Shown piece after piece: positions 8,969-17,977 of a stretch of 64,000 bases of DNA; position 1 is the first letter of the stretch; each line of letters opens with the position of its first letter. A model generated the notes under the pieces. It was not told the DNA's origin. It made no database searches and saw nothing but the letters and a program-made list of their open reading frames with translations. The stretch lies in the NCBI RefSeq assembly GCF_000163895.2, contig NC_016630.1, positions 1,364,001 through 1,428,000 of the forward strand, written 5' to 3'. This stretch comes from Filifactor alocis ATCC 35896. GTDB taxonomy: Bacteria; Bacillota; Clostridia; Peptostreptococcales; Filifactoraceae. A program made the translations under genes and the position numbers.

Positions 8969-10012
8969 CTAAAAAATAACATACTCTGCAAGTGCCGAAA
9001 GTACAAAACATACCGAAAAAATCATCAAAATCAAACGAAACAGTGCTTTCTTCCGGAATACAGTTGCCAGCATCAGTGTATTCTTGATATCAATCATAGG
9101 TCCGAAAATTAAAAAAGCCAACAGAGAACTTCCTCCGAACTGTCCTCTCAAGCTCGCAGCAATAAACGCATCTGCCTCCGAACACAAAGACAACAAAAAC
9201 GCCAGTCCCATCAATACCAAAATAGAAACAATCGGATTACCGCTCAACTGCATCCAATATTGTTTCGGGAGAGCAACCTGCATCAATGCAGAAAGACCCG
9301 CACCGATAATCAAAAATTTTCCTACTTCATAAAATTCCGCAACGGTATGGCTCAAAATACTTTTTAAAATAACAGAACCTGAAAAAACTGATTCTATTAA
9401 CTCTCCATGAGCATGTCCATGAGTACAAGAGTGCTCCTCTTCCATAATATGATGCTCATGTCCTGCCGGCAAAATACCATCATACTCTCCTACATGGCTA
9501 TGGTTGTGTTCTTGACTCCAAACATCCTGCTGTTTGCCGTCATGATGATGTCCGCAACCGCAGGAACAAGTATGAGTATGTGTTTCTTGTACCAAATCCT
9601 CCTTTGTAAGAAAATTTGACACAAGAATTCCAATCATCACTGCCCCGGCATAGCCGAACAGTCCTCGATACCACATCATCTCAGGCTGATTCATAAACGC
9701 ATATCTTGTAGAAAGCAATACAATCGGATTCAAGATGGGCACAGACAGCATAAAGGTAATCGCTACTCCAAGCGGAATCCCTTTTTTAACCAATCTACGC
9801 ACAACAGGAACGATCGCACACTCACAAATCGGAAAGAATAGCCCCATTCCCCCGGCGACAAAATAAGCAATCCATTCTTTTTTAGGCAAATGATTCTGTA
9901 CCCATTGTTCACTTACAAACAACTCAATCATAGCCGATGCAATTGTTCCAATCAAAACAAACGGTAATGCCTCAAATAATATGCTCAAAAAAATGATACC
10001 GAAATCATTCAA
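8969..10012 (-). CDS. YcgR-like (UPF0718/YraQ) permease with a His-rich loop
   Basis: A polytopic membrane protein of 347 residues with helices in two halves around a large hydrophilic loop. The N-terminal half has the family motif FPICECAIVPVVRRL near residue 60. The second half has LCSEADAFIAASL and FLIFGPMIDIKNTLML. The central loop, about residues 142-205, holds some 15 histidines and four cysteines (HTCSCGCGHHHD, EHNHSH, HEHH, HGHAHG), which is expected for a divalent-metal buffer or sensor. It precedes the YcgQ-like gene by 52 bases. Transport of Zn2+ or another soft metal is likely but unproven. Confidence 0.82.
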   Translation of the reverse strand: MNDFGIIFLSILFEALPFVLIGTIASAMIELFVSEQWVQNHLPKKEWIAYFVAGGMGLFFPICECAIVPVVRRLVKKGIPLGVAITFMLSVPILNPIVLLSTRYAFMNQPEMMWYRGLFGYAGAVMIGILVSNFLTKEDLVQETHTHTCSCGCGHHHDGKQQDVWSQEHNHSHVGEYDGILPAGHEHHIMEEEHSCTHGHAHGELIESVFSGSVILKSILSHTVAEFYEVGKFLIIGAGLSALMQVALPKQYWMQLSGNPIVSILVLMGLAFLLSLCSEADAFIAASLRGQFGGSSLLAFLIFGPMIDIKNTLMLATVFRKKALFRLILMIFSVCFVLSALAEYVIF

Positions 10013-10074
10013 AATTTATTCCTTCTTCCAAAACTCTCTAATCACTCAGATTTCAAAAAATATACTATAACAAA

Positions 10075-10830
10075 TTAGGATCGAATAGAACTCAAAATCT
10101 CTTTCACGCTTGAAGTCACTTCTTCATTATTTCTAACCGCGAATTTATACCATCCAATCAATACCAATAGTGAAAACGATATATACAAAAAAGGATACAC
10201 CGGTGCTATTTTTGCAAAAAACTCATTATTATATGGAGGATAATTGACATATCCATAGTTTGCATCCAAAATTCTATTGACAATTTTAACAGTTATGACA
10301 TAGTACAAAAACATTTTAAGTGCAACCAAAAAAGACTTATCATTCAATCTCTTGCCATGGCAAGCATACATATATGTCGGTACAATAATCAACAGACCAT
10401 GACCGATAAAAAACTGGATAAACATCACATTCGGAAATCCAACTCCGCTCACATCAGGACCCAACAATGCCACCATAGCACATGGGATTCCCATCAAATA
10501 GCTGATACTAAAGAAATGATCTTTCTTTGTTACCAATAGCAACAACGCCACAATTTGCCAAATACGACATGGATACAGCGGCAATGAATCATGAATACTG
10601 AACTGCTGATTCAACATATACCAACTATACAACATGAATTGTTGCAACATTAAAGCAACAATAAAAGAATATCGCAAGATATTTTTGCTATCTGAAAATC
10701 CAACCTTTTTGGACAATAACAACAATATTACAATAAGTGCTATCAGTCCCAGCATCACACAATGTGAGGTTGAAAAAGTATGGAATTCTCCACCTGAAAA
10801 ATATAAAACATCAACTATATGTTGCAACAT
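10075..10830 (-). CDS. YwaF / TIGR02206 family integral membrane protein
   Basis: A membrane protein of 251 residues with about seven hydrophobic segments. Typical family features are the N-terminal GGEFHTFSTSHCVMLG, LPLYPCRIWQIVALLLL and the FIGHGLLIIVPTYMY segment. The function of the family is unknown. It lies upstream of the permease pair on the same strand, 62 bases away, and could share a transcript. The 10831-11102 stretch upstream shows nothing recognisable. Confidence 0.75.
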   Translation of the reverse strand: MLQHIVDVLYFSGGEFHTFSTSHCVMLGLIALIVILLLLSKKVGFSDSKNILRYSFIVALMLQQFMLYSWYMLNQQFSIHDSLPLYPCRIWQIVALLLLVTKKDHFFSISYLMGIPCAMVALLGPDVSGVGFPNVMFIQFFIGHGLLIIVPTYMYACHGKRLNDKSFLVALKMFLYYVITVKIVNRILDANYGYVNYPPYNNEFFAKIAPVYPFLYISFSLLVLIGWYKFAVRNNEEVTSSVKEILSSIRS

Positions 10831-11102
10831 AATAATACTCCTTTTTTCATCACAATCTCCCTATTATACTCACTAAGTATAAACAAGATTTGTGGAATTT
10901 TAGTATGAAAATATCAATTTATTCATTCGATATTGGTCTATCTATTACAAAGCTTTAGTAGTTTTACAATTAACCAAAGAAAAACATTTTTATATTACTG
11001 AAAAATAACATATACCTATACTATATTTACGGTAAATAAGGCATAGAACAATTAGAAAAACCAATAAAAAATGCAATTGCTATAAAAAATATCTGTTACA
11101 GA

Positions 11103-11166
11103 TACTTCTTACAACAAATACTTCTTACAACAAATACTTCTTACAACAAATACTTCTTACAACAAA
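11103..11166. repeat. four perfect tandem copies of a 16-bp unit
   Basis: The unit tacttcttacaacaaa occurs four times without a mismatch, followed by the partial unit tata. It lies between the lipoprotein gene and the YwaF-like gene. It is not coding in any obvious frame. Confidence 0.95.
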
Positions 11167-11211
11167 TATAACCACTCTAAATGTTGATAGTCTATCGTTC
11201 TTTCTACCTCT

Positions 11212-11763
11212 TTATTTTTGTACCAACTCTTGCAAATTATCAAAATGATACGATTCAATCTTTGTTTTATCTCCGTCTTTTACTGTAATCAAACTTCCTT
11301 TTTGAACAGAAGTTTGAATCACTGTTCCGGAATCATCCAACACATCTACTTCCACTTCAAAAGTCTGATTCATCCCATCCTTTACCATGGTCGTTTCTTC
11401 TTTGTTTGTGATTTTGACAGACTTTACTTGTAGCGTTTGGTTCTTTTCATAAATTACCTTGTTAAGTTGCAACAGTAATCTATTTGCCAATAATTTTTCA
11501 AATCCTTTTTCCGTCATATCTTCCTGTACTCTACTATGAAATGCAAGTAATGCATCTATCATCAATTGAGCATCCTCTATATTTGTCACTTTTTCTTGTG
11601 TCTGTCGATATACTTCGTATGGATTATCTTCACTCACCGTATAGAATGTTGTCAAAAAATGCTCCACTGTCAAATCCACAGAATCTTGTTTTTTACATGC
11701 TGAAAACATCACTCCTATCACAAGAATGATTGCAATACAAAGTATTGTTTTATACTTTTTCAT
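11212..11763 (-). CDS. predicted lipoprotein of unknown function
   Basis: Residues 1-22 form a lipoprotein signal peptide with the lipobox FSAC, so the mature protein begins at Cys22 and sits on the outer face of the membrane. The remaining 160 residues are mostly helical then beta-rich and end in SYHFDNLQELVQK, a pattern seen in small secreted proteins with a cystatin/NTF2-like fold. I recognise no specific family. It stands alone, with an AAGGAG-like site before the ATG. Confidence 0.75.
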   Translation of the reverse strand: MKKYKTILCIAIILVIGVMFSACKKQDSVDLTVEHFLTTFYTVSEDNPYEVYRQTQEKVTNIEDAQLMIDALLAFHSRVQEDMTEKGFEKLLANRLLLQLNKVIYEKNQTLQVKSVKITNKEETTMVKDGMNQTFEVEVDVLDDSGTVIQTSVQKGSLITVKDGDKTKIESYHFDNLQELVQK

Positions 11764-12197
11764 AACACAGACTCCTTTTCATTTCAGTTTCATTCTTCTA
11801 TTAACCTAGCATACTGATTTTTTTACTATCAAAATCAACCTATCATATTACAAATGTTTCATAATCATCTGCTTTTTACAGATATGATAGATTACAGAAA
11901 ACTATCTGCCATAATATTTGTTAATAATAAGATAAAATTCCAAAAACCTTCTCTTTGCTTTTATTCTACCATATCTTATTATTATTGGAAATAACTGTAT
12001 CTCTATACCAAAACTTAATTAAAATTCCATACATATTTAATTTGAAAAAACACTTTCTTTCACATTGTTGTATCTGAAACAACCAAATCATATATCACTC
12101 ACATATGAACCCATAAAAAGCAGCTTAACATTGTAACAAATAGGAAGGAACTGTGATGCTAAAATTCAATAGAATTCTTTCATGATTGCCTGAAAAC
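11764..12197. other. non-coding stretch
   Basis: AT-rich sequence upstream of the lipoprotein gene. I see no gene, tRNA or clear terminator in it. Its right end probably belongs to the decayed IS630-type copy that follows. Confidence 0.5.
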
Positions 12198-12330
12198 ATG
12201 GAATCATTCAAATACTTTGAAAAAATTATCGACAAACTCTGTGAAACTGTCAATAAACTGATGAATAAAACAATCAAAAGTATAAACTTATAAAGATTGG
12301 GTTGTTCAATCCTTACATTATGTTTTAGTA
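12198..12330 (+). pseudogene. 3' remnant of an IS630-type transposase (copy 1)
   Basis: The plus-strand frame ESFKYFEKIIDKLCETVN...TIKSINL then stop resembles the last 30 residues of IS630-family transposases (vF.s...liD.lc...N.lt.etikSI). A second remnant at 43804 has the related sequence EVFQTLKKVIDRLFESVN...TIKSIKL. In both, the DNA after the stop also aligns (agattgg...gttcaat...ttttagtat). This homology is best explained by decayed copies of one element. The family name is tentative. Confidence 0.45.
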
Positions 12331-12382
12331 TAAAAAACTCTCCATACAAATTTTTTATTCCTATCAATCTATTTCATCTATC

Positions 12383-13101
12383 AAATAAATATCCACCGGC
12401 ATAGCCGGTGGTTTTTCATTTTCGGGCATAGCCCTATCTTAACTGGCAGCACACACGTGTGCTTTTTATTGGCCTGCCAGCCATGCATTTTTTATTTGCT
12501 ACCCGTAAACGGGTCTCTCGGATCAAATATACTTAATTGATCACTTTCTCTATCTACTTTCAATTGATTTGATATATATTCCTGTATTGCTTTTGTATTT
12601 TTACCTACGGTATCTACGTAATATCCTTTACACCAAAACTCTCTGTTTCTATATGCAAACTTCATGTTTCCATATTTTTGAAATATCATTAGACTGCTTT
12701 TTCCTTTCAGATATCCCATGAAACTCGATACACTTATTTTTGGTGGTATACTAAGTAATAGATGTATATGATCGGGACAAACTTCTCCTTCTATTATTTC
12801 AACTCCTTTCCACTGACATAATGTTCTTATTATATCTCTTATCGCTTCCTTTTTTTCTCCATAAAAGACTTTTCTTCTATATTTTGGTGCAAATACTACA
12901 TGGTACTTACAATTCCATTTGGTATGTGCTAAACTGTTATTGACATTATTTTGTTGAGACATTTTAATGTTCCTCCTAATCTATTCTGTTTTTCATCAGC
13001 TGGCAGGCTTTTATACAGTTTAGCACATTAGGAGGTTTTTTTTCACCGCTTAAGCTTTTTTGAACCACGCGACTATCGCGTGGTTTTCTTTATACAAAAA
13101 G
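12383..13101 (-). mobile_element. IS200-type insertion sequence, copy A
   Basis: A 719-bp unit identical in outline to 52560-53278 in the opposite orientation, as judged from shared sequence limits. It carries one gene for a Y1 transposase and no tnpB. Near the left end is the hairpin AACCACGCG/CGCGTGGTT and near the right end the hairpin CCACCGGC/GCCGGTGG, the subterminal imperfect palindromes that IS200/IS605 transposases recognise. Its left end abuts the T-tract of the etfA terminator. Confidence 0.93.
12492..12962 (-). CDS. tnpA: IS200-family Y1 transposase, copy A
   Basis: A protein of 156 residues with the HUH motif seen in CPDHIHLLLSIPP (His-Ile-His) and the catalytic tyrosine in the helix around YYVDTVGKNTKAIQEYI. 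It catalyses single-strand excision and insertion as a dimer. The protein is identical to that of copy B at 52699-53169, which implies recent movement. The ATTAGGAGG ribosome binding site can pair perfectly with CCTCCTAAT upstream, which would repress translation. Confidence 0.95.
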   Translation of the reverse strand: MSQQNNVNNSLAHTKWNCKYHVVFAPKYRRKVFYGEKKEAIRDIIRTLCQWKGVEIIEGEVCPDHIHLLLSIPPKISVSSFMGYLKGKSSLMIFQKYGNMKFAYRNREFWCKGYYVDTVGKNTKAIQEYISNQLKVDRESDQLSIFDPRDPFTGSK

Positions 13102-13137
13102 GAAGTGTTTCCGTCTATCGACGGAACACTTCCTTTA
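13095..13137 (-). terminator. intrinsic terminator of etfA, abutted by IS copy A
   Basis: Arms AAAGGAAGTGTTCCGT and ACGGAAACACTTCC with one bulged base, followed on the minus strand by TTTTTG, where the IS begins. Termination should still work because the T-run is kept. Confidence 0.85.
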
Positions 13138-13177
13138 TCAGTACTCTATTCTAATACAATCCTTCTATAAGGAGTTC

Positions 13178-14197
13178 TTATTTATTAGCTTCTGCTAATT
13201 GAGCTTTTTTGATTTCTTCTGTTACTAAAGGTAACACTTTGTGTAGGTCTCCAACAACCCCGATATCAGCAACTTCAAAGATAGGTGCTTCAGGGTTTTT
13301 GTTTACAGCTACGATGAAATCAGATTCTTCCATACCAGCCAAGTGTTGGATAGCTCCGGAAATACCGCAAGCCATATAAAGTTGAGGACGAACTGTTTTT
13401 CCTGTTTGTCCTACTTGGCGTTCTTTTGGCAACCAACCGCTATCGATTGTAGCACGAGAACCGGAAACTGTTCCTTTTAATACTGCTGCCAAATCTTCTA
13501 ATGGTTGGAATTTATCAGGTCCACCAACTCCACGACCTGCAGAAACAAGTACATCCGCTTCTTCAATGTTTACACGTTTTGTTGTTTCTCTTACTTCTTC
13601 AATAATTTCTACTGTTTTATCAGCTTCTGTCAATTTAGCGTCAAAGTTAATTACTTCACCTTTTCTGCTTGGGTCAGCATCTAATTTTTGCATAACTCCC
13701 GGACGTACTGTAGACATTTGTGGTCTGAAATCAGGGCAAGCGATTGTAGCCATAATGTTTCCACCAAATGCAGGACGAGTACTTAATAGGTTTCCTGTTC
13801 CTTCTTCGATTGCAAGACTTGTACAGTCAGCAACCAATCCTGTATGCCATCTTGCTGCTACTCTCGGAGCAAGGTCACGACCGATTGATGTAGCTCCGAA
13901 TAGTACGATAGCAGGTTTCACTTCTTCAATGATAGCAACAATTGATTTTGTATATGGTTCTGTCATGTAAAGTTCAGCAACAGGGCTATCTACTACATAT
14001 ACTTTATCAGCACCATGGGAAATCAACCCGCCTGTTAATCCTGCAACATCTTTTCCGATTAATCCTGCGATTACTTCTTGTCCTAATTCATCTGCTAATC
14101 TTCTTGCTTCTCCAATAAGTTCCAAAGAAACTTTTTGTAATTCACCAGTTCTTTGTTCAGTGAACACTAAAACACCTTTAAATTCTGAAAGGTTCAC
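13178..14197 (-). CDS. etfA: electron transfer flavoprotein alpha subunit
   Basis: EtfA binds FAD and, with EtfB, shuttles electrons to and from the butyryl-CoA dehydrogenase encoded just upstream. The C-terminal FAD domain shows the family block SAGRGVGGPDKF near residue 219, SGSRATIDSGWLP, and GISGAIQHLAGMEESDFIVA. Length is 339. The order bcd-etfB-etfA is that of clostridial complexes that couple crotonyl-CoA reduction to ferredoxin reduction by flavin-based bifurcation. Whether this complex bifurcates cannot be told from sequence alone. Confidence 0.97.
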   Translation of the reverse strand: MNLSEFKGVLVFTEQRTGELQKVSLELIGEARRLADELGQEVIAGLIGKDVAGLTGGLISHGADKVYVVDSPVAELYMTEPYTKSIVAIIEEVKPAIVLFGATSIGRDLAPRVAARWHTGLVADCTSLAIEEGTGNLLSTRPAFGGNIMATIACPDFRPQMSTVRPGVMQKLDADPSRKGEVINFDAKLTEADKTVEIIEEVRETTKRVNIEEADVLVSAGRGVGGPDKFQPLEDLAAVLKGTVSGSRATIDSGWLPKERQVGQTGKTVRPQLYMACGISGAIQHLAGMEESDFIVAVNKNPEAPIFEVADIGVVGDLHKVLPLVTEEIKKAQLAEANK

Positions 14198-14272
14198 AAA
14201 AATCCCTCCTATATTCTATATTTTTATCCGTTTTCTTTTCTACAACTTTTGCTTTAACTTACTTTCAAAAAA

Positions 14273-15064
14273 TTATAAGATATATTTTTCTTGAAGTTTT
14301 TCAACGATAACTTTTGCAGCTTCAGCCGGGCTAAGGTTATCAAATAATTTTCCTGCTGTTTTTGCACCTTTTGTAAAGGATTTTTTAACTTTTGTAGGAG
14401 ATCCTTTTAATCCAAGGTCACTTGCATCAACAGGGATATCATTTACTCCCCATACAGGAATTTCTTTTTCGTAAGCTTCAAAGATTCCGCTAACTGTCAT
14501 ATATCTTGGTTCGTTTAATTCTTTCAAAGCTGTAATTAAGCAAGGGAATTTTGCTCTAATTGTTTGATATCTGTCTTCGAATTTTCTCTTAACAACTACT
14601 GCGTCTTTTTCTACTTTGATATCTTCAGCATAAGTTACAGCAGGTAAGTGAAGATGTTCTCCGATTTGAGGTCCAACTTGTGCTGTATCTCCGTCAATCG
14701 CTTGACGTCCTGCAATAATCATATCATATTCTAAGTTTTTCAATGCAGCTGCAATTGTACGGGATGTTGCCCATGTATCCGCTCCACCGAATTCTCTTCC
14801 GGAAACTAAAACTGCTTTGTCCGCTCCCATAGCCATTGCTTCTCTCAAAACAACTTCTGCTTGAGGAGGTCCCATTGAAACAACAGTAACTTCTGCACCA
14901 ATTTCATCTTTAATACGAAGTGCTGCTTCCAATCCTGCTTTATCGTCAGGGTTAATAATAGAAGGTACACCATCACGAATCAAAGTATTTGTTTTTGGGT
15001 CGATTTTAACTTCAGCTGTATCCGGTACTTGTTTTATACAAACTACAATCTTCATTTGTCCCAT
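14273..15064 (-). CDS. etfB: electron transfer flavoprotein beta subunit
   Basis: The partner of EtfA, carrying the second nucleotide or flavin site. MKIVVCIKQVPDTAEV is the family N-terminus, so translation may begin at the ATG at 15055 rather than 15064. An AGGAAAGGGGA site serves both. The typical AGRQAIDGDTAQVGPQIGE segment is near residue 123. It follows bcd after nine bases and precedes etfA by 75, so the three are one operon. Confidence 0.97.
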   Translation of the reverse strand: MGQMKIVVCIKQVPDTAEVKIDPKTNTLIRDGVPSIINPDDKAGLEAALRIKDEIGAEVTVVSMGPPQAEVVLREAMAMGADKAVLVSGREFGGADTWATSRTIAAALKNLEYDMIIAGRQAIDGDTAQVGPQIGEHLHLPAVTYAEDIKVEKDAVVVKRKFEDRYQTIRAKFPCLITALKELNEPRYMTVSGIFEAYEKEIPVWGVNDIPVDASDLGLKGSPTKVKKSFTKGAKTAGKLFDNLSPAEAAKVIVEKLQEKYIL

Positions 15065-15073
15065 TCCCCTTTC

Positions 15074-16213
15074 CTATTTCAATAAGCTCTTAGCGATAAC
15101 CATTCTTTGTACTTCTGAAGTTCCTTCATAGATTTCAGTTATCTTAGCATCTCTCATCATTCTTTCAACCGGATAATCTCTTGTGTATCCGTATCCACCA
15201 AATAATTGAACTGCTTTTGTTGTTACAAACATTGCTGTTTCAGCAGCGAATAGTTTTGCTGTTGCAGAGTCAACTCCATATGGCAATTTGTTTTGTTTTT
15301 TCCAAGCTGCTTTGTATACCAAGTATTTAGCAGCATCAACTCTTGCAAACATATCTGCTAATTGGAATTGTGTATTTTGGAATTTAGAAAGTGGACGACC
15401 GAATTGTCTTCTTTCTTTTACGTAAGCAACTGCTTCATCTAAAGCTCCTTCAGCGATTCCAAGTGCTTGAGCAGCGATACCGATACGTCCTCCGTCAAGA
15501 GTTTGCATTGCGATTTTGAATCCTTTACCTAATCCGCCAAGAAGGTTTCCTTTTGGAATACGGCAGTTTTCAAAGATAAGTTCAGCTGTAGCAGAACCTC
15601 TGATACCCATTTTCTTTTCTTTCAATCCAAAGCTGAATCCGGGAGTTCCTTTTTCTACGATGAACGCAGATGTTCCTCTTGTTCCTTGAGATTTGTCTGT
15701 TACTGCAATTACAACATATGTGTCAGCATAAATTGCATTTGTGATAAAGATTTTGGAACCGTTAAGTACCCATTCATCTCCATCTAACACTGCTGTTGTA
15801 GTTTGTCCTGCAGCATCTGTTCCGGCATTAGGTTCTGTCAAACCGAATGCTCCCAATTTTTCTCCGCTAATCAATGGAGCTAAGAATTTTTCTTTTTGTT
15901 CGTCTGTTCCGTTTTCATAAATTGGAGCACAACATAAAGATGTATGTGCAGAAACAATAACACCTGTTGTAGCACAAACTTTTGAAAGTTCTTCTACTGC
16001 CATAACATACGCTAAATAGTCTCCACCTTGTCCTTTGTATTCTTTTGGATAAGGGATTCCCAATAAACCGATTTTTTGCATTTTTGCTACTGTTTCTTCA
16101 GGAAATCTTTCTTCTTCATCAACATCTGCAGCAAGCGGCTTCACTTCGTTTACAGCGAATTCTTGCAACATTTGTTGCATTAAAATATGTTGTTTTGATA
16201 AACCAAAATCCAT
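15074..16213 (-). CDS. bcd: short-chain acyl-CoA (butyryl-CoA) dehydrogenase
   Basis: A flavoprotein of 379 residues that reduces crotonyl-CoA to butyryl-CoA with electrons from Etf. Family markers are AFGLTEPNAGTDA, ERRQFGRPLSKFQ, LFGGYGYTRDYPVERMMRD, and IYEGTSEVQR, which contains the catalytic glutamate. The substrate is inferred from the butyrate gene context (thl, hbd and crt upstream). A Rex-box candidate lies about 150 bases upstream at 16360-16377, suggesting control by the NADH/NAD+ ratio. Confidence 0.94.
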   Translation of the reverse strand: MDFGLSKQHILMQQMLQEFAVNEVKPLAADVDEEERFPEETVAKMQKIGLLGIPYPKEYKGQGGDYLAYVMAVEELSKVCATTGVIVSAHTSLCCAPIYENGTDEQKEKFLAPLISGEKLGAFGLTEPNAGTDAAGQTTTAVLDGDEWVLNGSKIFITNAIYADTYVVIAVTDKSQGTRGTSAFIVEKGTPGFSFGLKEKKMGIRGSATAELIFENCRIPKGNLLGGLGKGFKIAMQTLDGGRIGIAAQALGIAEGALDEAVAYVKERRQFGRPLSKFQNTQFQLADMFARVDAAKYLVYKAAWKKQNKLPYGVDSATAKLFAAETAMFVTTKAVQLFGGYGYTRDYPVERMMRDAKITEIYEGTSEVQRMVIAKSLLK

Positions 16214-16359
16214 GTTTCTTCCTCCTTAAAATATGGTTAAAGTTTGTTCTGCTATGAGAGGTTAATTCCTTATGTAGAATGTATCTCATAATGTAGAATA
16301 TATCTCATAGCACTTACCTACATAGTATATCTCTTATTTTGAAATTTTCCAATATCTTT

Positions 16360-16377
16360 TTGAAAAAATTTTAACAA
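16360..16377. promoter_or_regulatory. candidate Rex operator upstream of bcd-etfBA
   Basis: TTGAAAAAATTTTAACAA matches the 18-bp Rex consensus TTGTTAA-N4-TTAACAA at 12 of 14 defined positions. Rex is encoded in this window at 50967. Rex control of bcd-type operons is well known in clostridia. Confidence 0.5.
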
Positions 16378-16516
16378 TTTTTCGTTGTTCTCCTGTATCC
16401 TTTGTAAAATCAACGATAAAAAAATAATTTTCTTTAATTTTTTCTTCAAAAAATTTTCTTCGTATGTGCAATATATTTCATTTTATATTGTCTTTTTTAA
16501 TTAAAATTATTTTCAA

Positions 16517-16616
16517 CAAAAAAAGCAACTCAAACATTGAAATTGTATCGACCTCCAATTGTTAGATTTTTATTCTAACTTTTTGGGGTCACATCAAATT
16601 ATCTGAATTGCTTTTT
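16517..16616 (-). terminator. large imperfect hairpin after thl (terminator or IS-end relic)
   Basis: An outer stem AAAAAGCAA / TTGCTTTTT encloses an inner hairpin GTTAGA-ATAAAAA-TCTAAC. On the minus strand it ends in a T7 run about 80 bases past thl, so it can terminate thl transcripts. The inner CCCCAAAAAGTTAGA also resembles a terminal repeat of IS3-type elements, so the hairpin may be a relic. The rest of 16214-16694 holds only the Rex box and an imperfect 18-bp doublet near 16274. Confidence 0.5.
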
Positions 16617-16694
16617 GTTTTATCTATTTATTCTTGGATGTTATTTTTTTGTTGACTTCATTTGACAAATCAAGTTGTCAACTCGAAATGAGAA

Positions 16695-17870
16695 TTATCG
16701 TTTTACGATAAGTGCTGTTCCCATTCCTCCGCCGATACAAAGTGTTGCCAAACCGTGTTTTGCATCACGGCGTTTCATTTCGTGAAGCAATGTAACTAAG
16801 ATTCTTGCTCCGGATGCTCCGATAGGGTGTCCGATTGCAATTGCTCCTCCGTTTACATTCAATTTTTCTCTCGGAATGTTGAGTTCTCTTACTACTGCTA
16901 CAGATTGTGCCGCAAATGCTTCGTTTGCTTCGAATAAATCGATGTCATCTACTGTCATTCCTGCTTTTTCCAATGCTTTTTTGCTTGCAGGAACCGGTCC
17001 GATTCCCATGATGGAAGGATCTACACCTGCACTTGCATAAGATACAATTGTTGCAAGAGGTGTCACTCCCAATTCTTCCGCTTTTTCTTTTGACATCAAT
17101 ACCAACATTGCAGCTCCATCGTTGATTCCGGAAGCATTACCTGCTGTTACGGAACCGTCTTTTTTAAATGCAGGTTTTAATTTTGACAATTTTTCCATTG
17201 TCATTCCCGGTTTGATGAACTCATCTTTATCTACAACAACTTCACCTTTTCTTGTTTTTACTACGAAAGGTGCAATCTCTTCATCAAAGCGACCTTCGTT
17301 TTGTGCAGCTTCAGCGTGTAACTGAGAAGCCAATGCCAATTCATCTTGCTCTTCTCTTGTGATATTCCATTGTTCATTGATGTTTTCTGCTGTAATTCCC
17401 ATGTGGTAGTGGTTAAAAGCATCTGTCAAACCATCGTTTACCATGGTATCTACGATTGTTTTATCTCCCATTCTTGCTCCCCAACGAGAAGTAGGAATCG
17501 CGTAAGGCGCCATACTCATACTTTCTGTTCCGCCTGCTAAGATAATATCGGCATCTCCGACACCAATCAATTGTGCTGCCAAAGAAACTGCACGAAGTCC
17601 CGAACCGCAAACCATATTGATACTCATTGCAGGTTTTTCTTTTGGAATGCCTGCTCCCATTGATACTTGTCTTGCTACATTTTGTCCCAAAGCCGCAGAC
17701 AATACATTACCGATATAAGATTCTTCAATTTGTTCCGGAGTGATACCTGCTCTTTTAATTGCTTCTTTTGCCGCACAAACTCCCAAATCTACTGCAGGAA
17801 CATCCTTGAATGCCCCTCCGAAACTTCCTACCGCTGTTCTTGCCGCACTTGCTATTACAACTTCTCTCAT
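16695..17870 (-). CDS. thlA: acetyl-CoA C-acetyltransferase (thiolase)
   Basis: Condenses two acetyl-CoA to acetoacetyl-CoA, the entry to butyrate synthesis. The nucleophile cysteine lies in NMVCGSGLRAV near residue 88. GHPIGASGARI holds the active-site His and LCIGGGMGTALIV the second Cys. Length 391 is standard for biosynthetic thiolases. AGGAGG precedes the ATG. It lies downstream of hbd by 107 bases on the same strand. Confidence 0.96.
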   Translation of the reverse strand: MREVVIASAARTAVGSFGGAFKDVPAVDLGVCAAKEAIKRAGITPEQIEESYIGNVLSAALGQNVARQVSMGAGIPKEKPAMSINMVCGSGLRAVSLAAQLIGVGDADIILAGGTESMSMAPYAIPTSRWGARMGDKTIVDTMVNDGLTDAFNHYHMGITAENINEQWNITREEQDELALASQLHAEAAQNEGRFDEEIAPFVVKTRKGEVVVDKDEFIKPGMTMEKLSKLKPAFKKDGSVTAGNASGINDGAAMLVLMSKEKAEELGVTPLATIVSYASAGVDPSIMGIGPVPASKKALEKAGMTVDDIDLFEANEAFAAQSVAVVRELNIPREKLNVNGGAIAIGHPIGASGARILVTLLHEMKRRDAKHGLATLCIGGGMGTALIVKR

Positions 17871-17908
17871 GTAAAATCCTCCTAAATTTTTATAAATTTA
17901 ACTACTTC

Positions 17909-17946
17909 TTTATTTGATACAAACGAATTTATTTGATACAAACGAA
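17909..17946. repeat. two perfect tandem copies of a 19-bp unit
   Basis: The unit tttatttgatacaaacgaa occurs twice in the 107-base gap between hbd and thl. It is the same kind of short duplication seen elsewhere in this window. Confidence 0.9.
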
Positions 17947-17977
17947 ATTTTCTTACAATATCGGTCTTCGATTCTTC

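Noticed and set aside
12125..12367. Minus-strand frame of 80 residues with a hydrophobic stretch
   Set aside because: It is antisense to the transposase relic at 12198, has no ribosome binding site, and the opposite strand carries the protein-level similarity.
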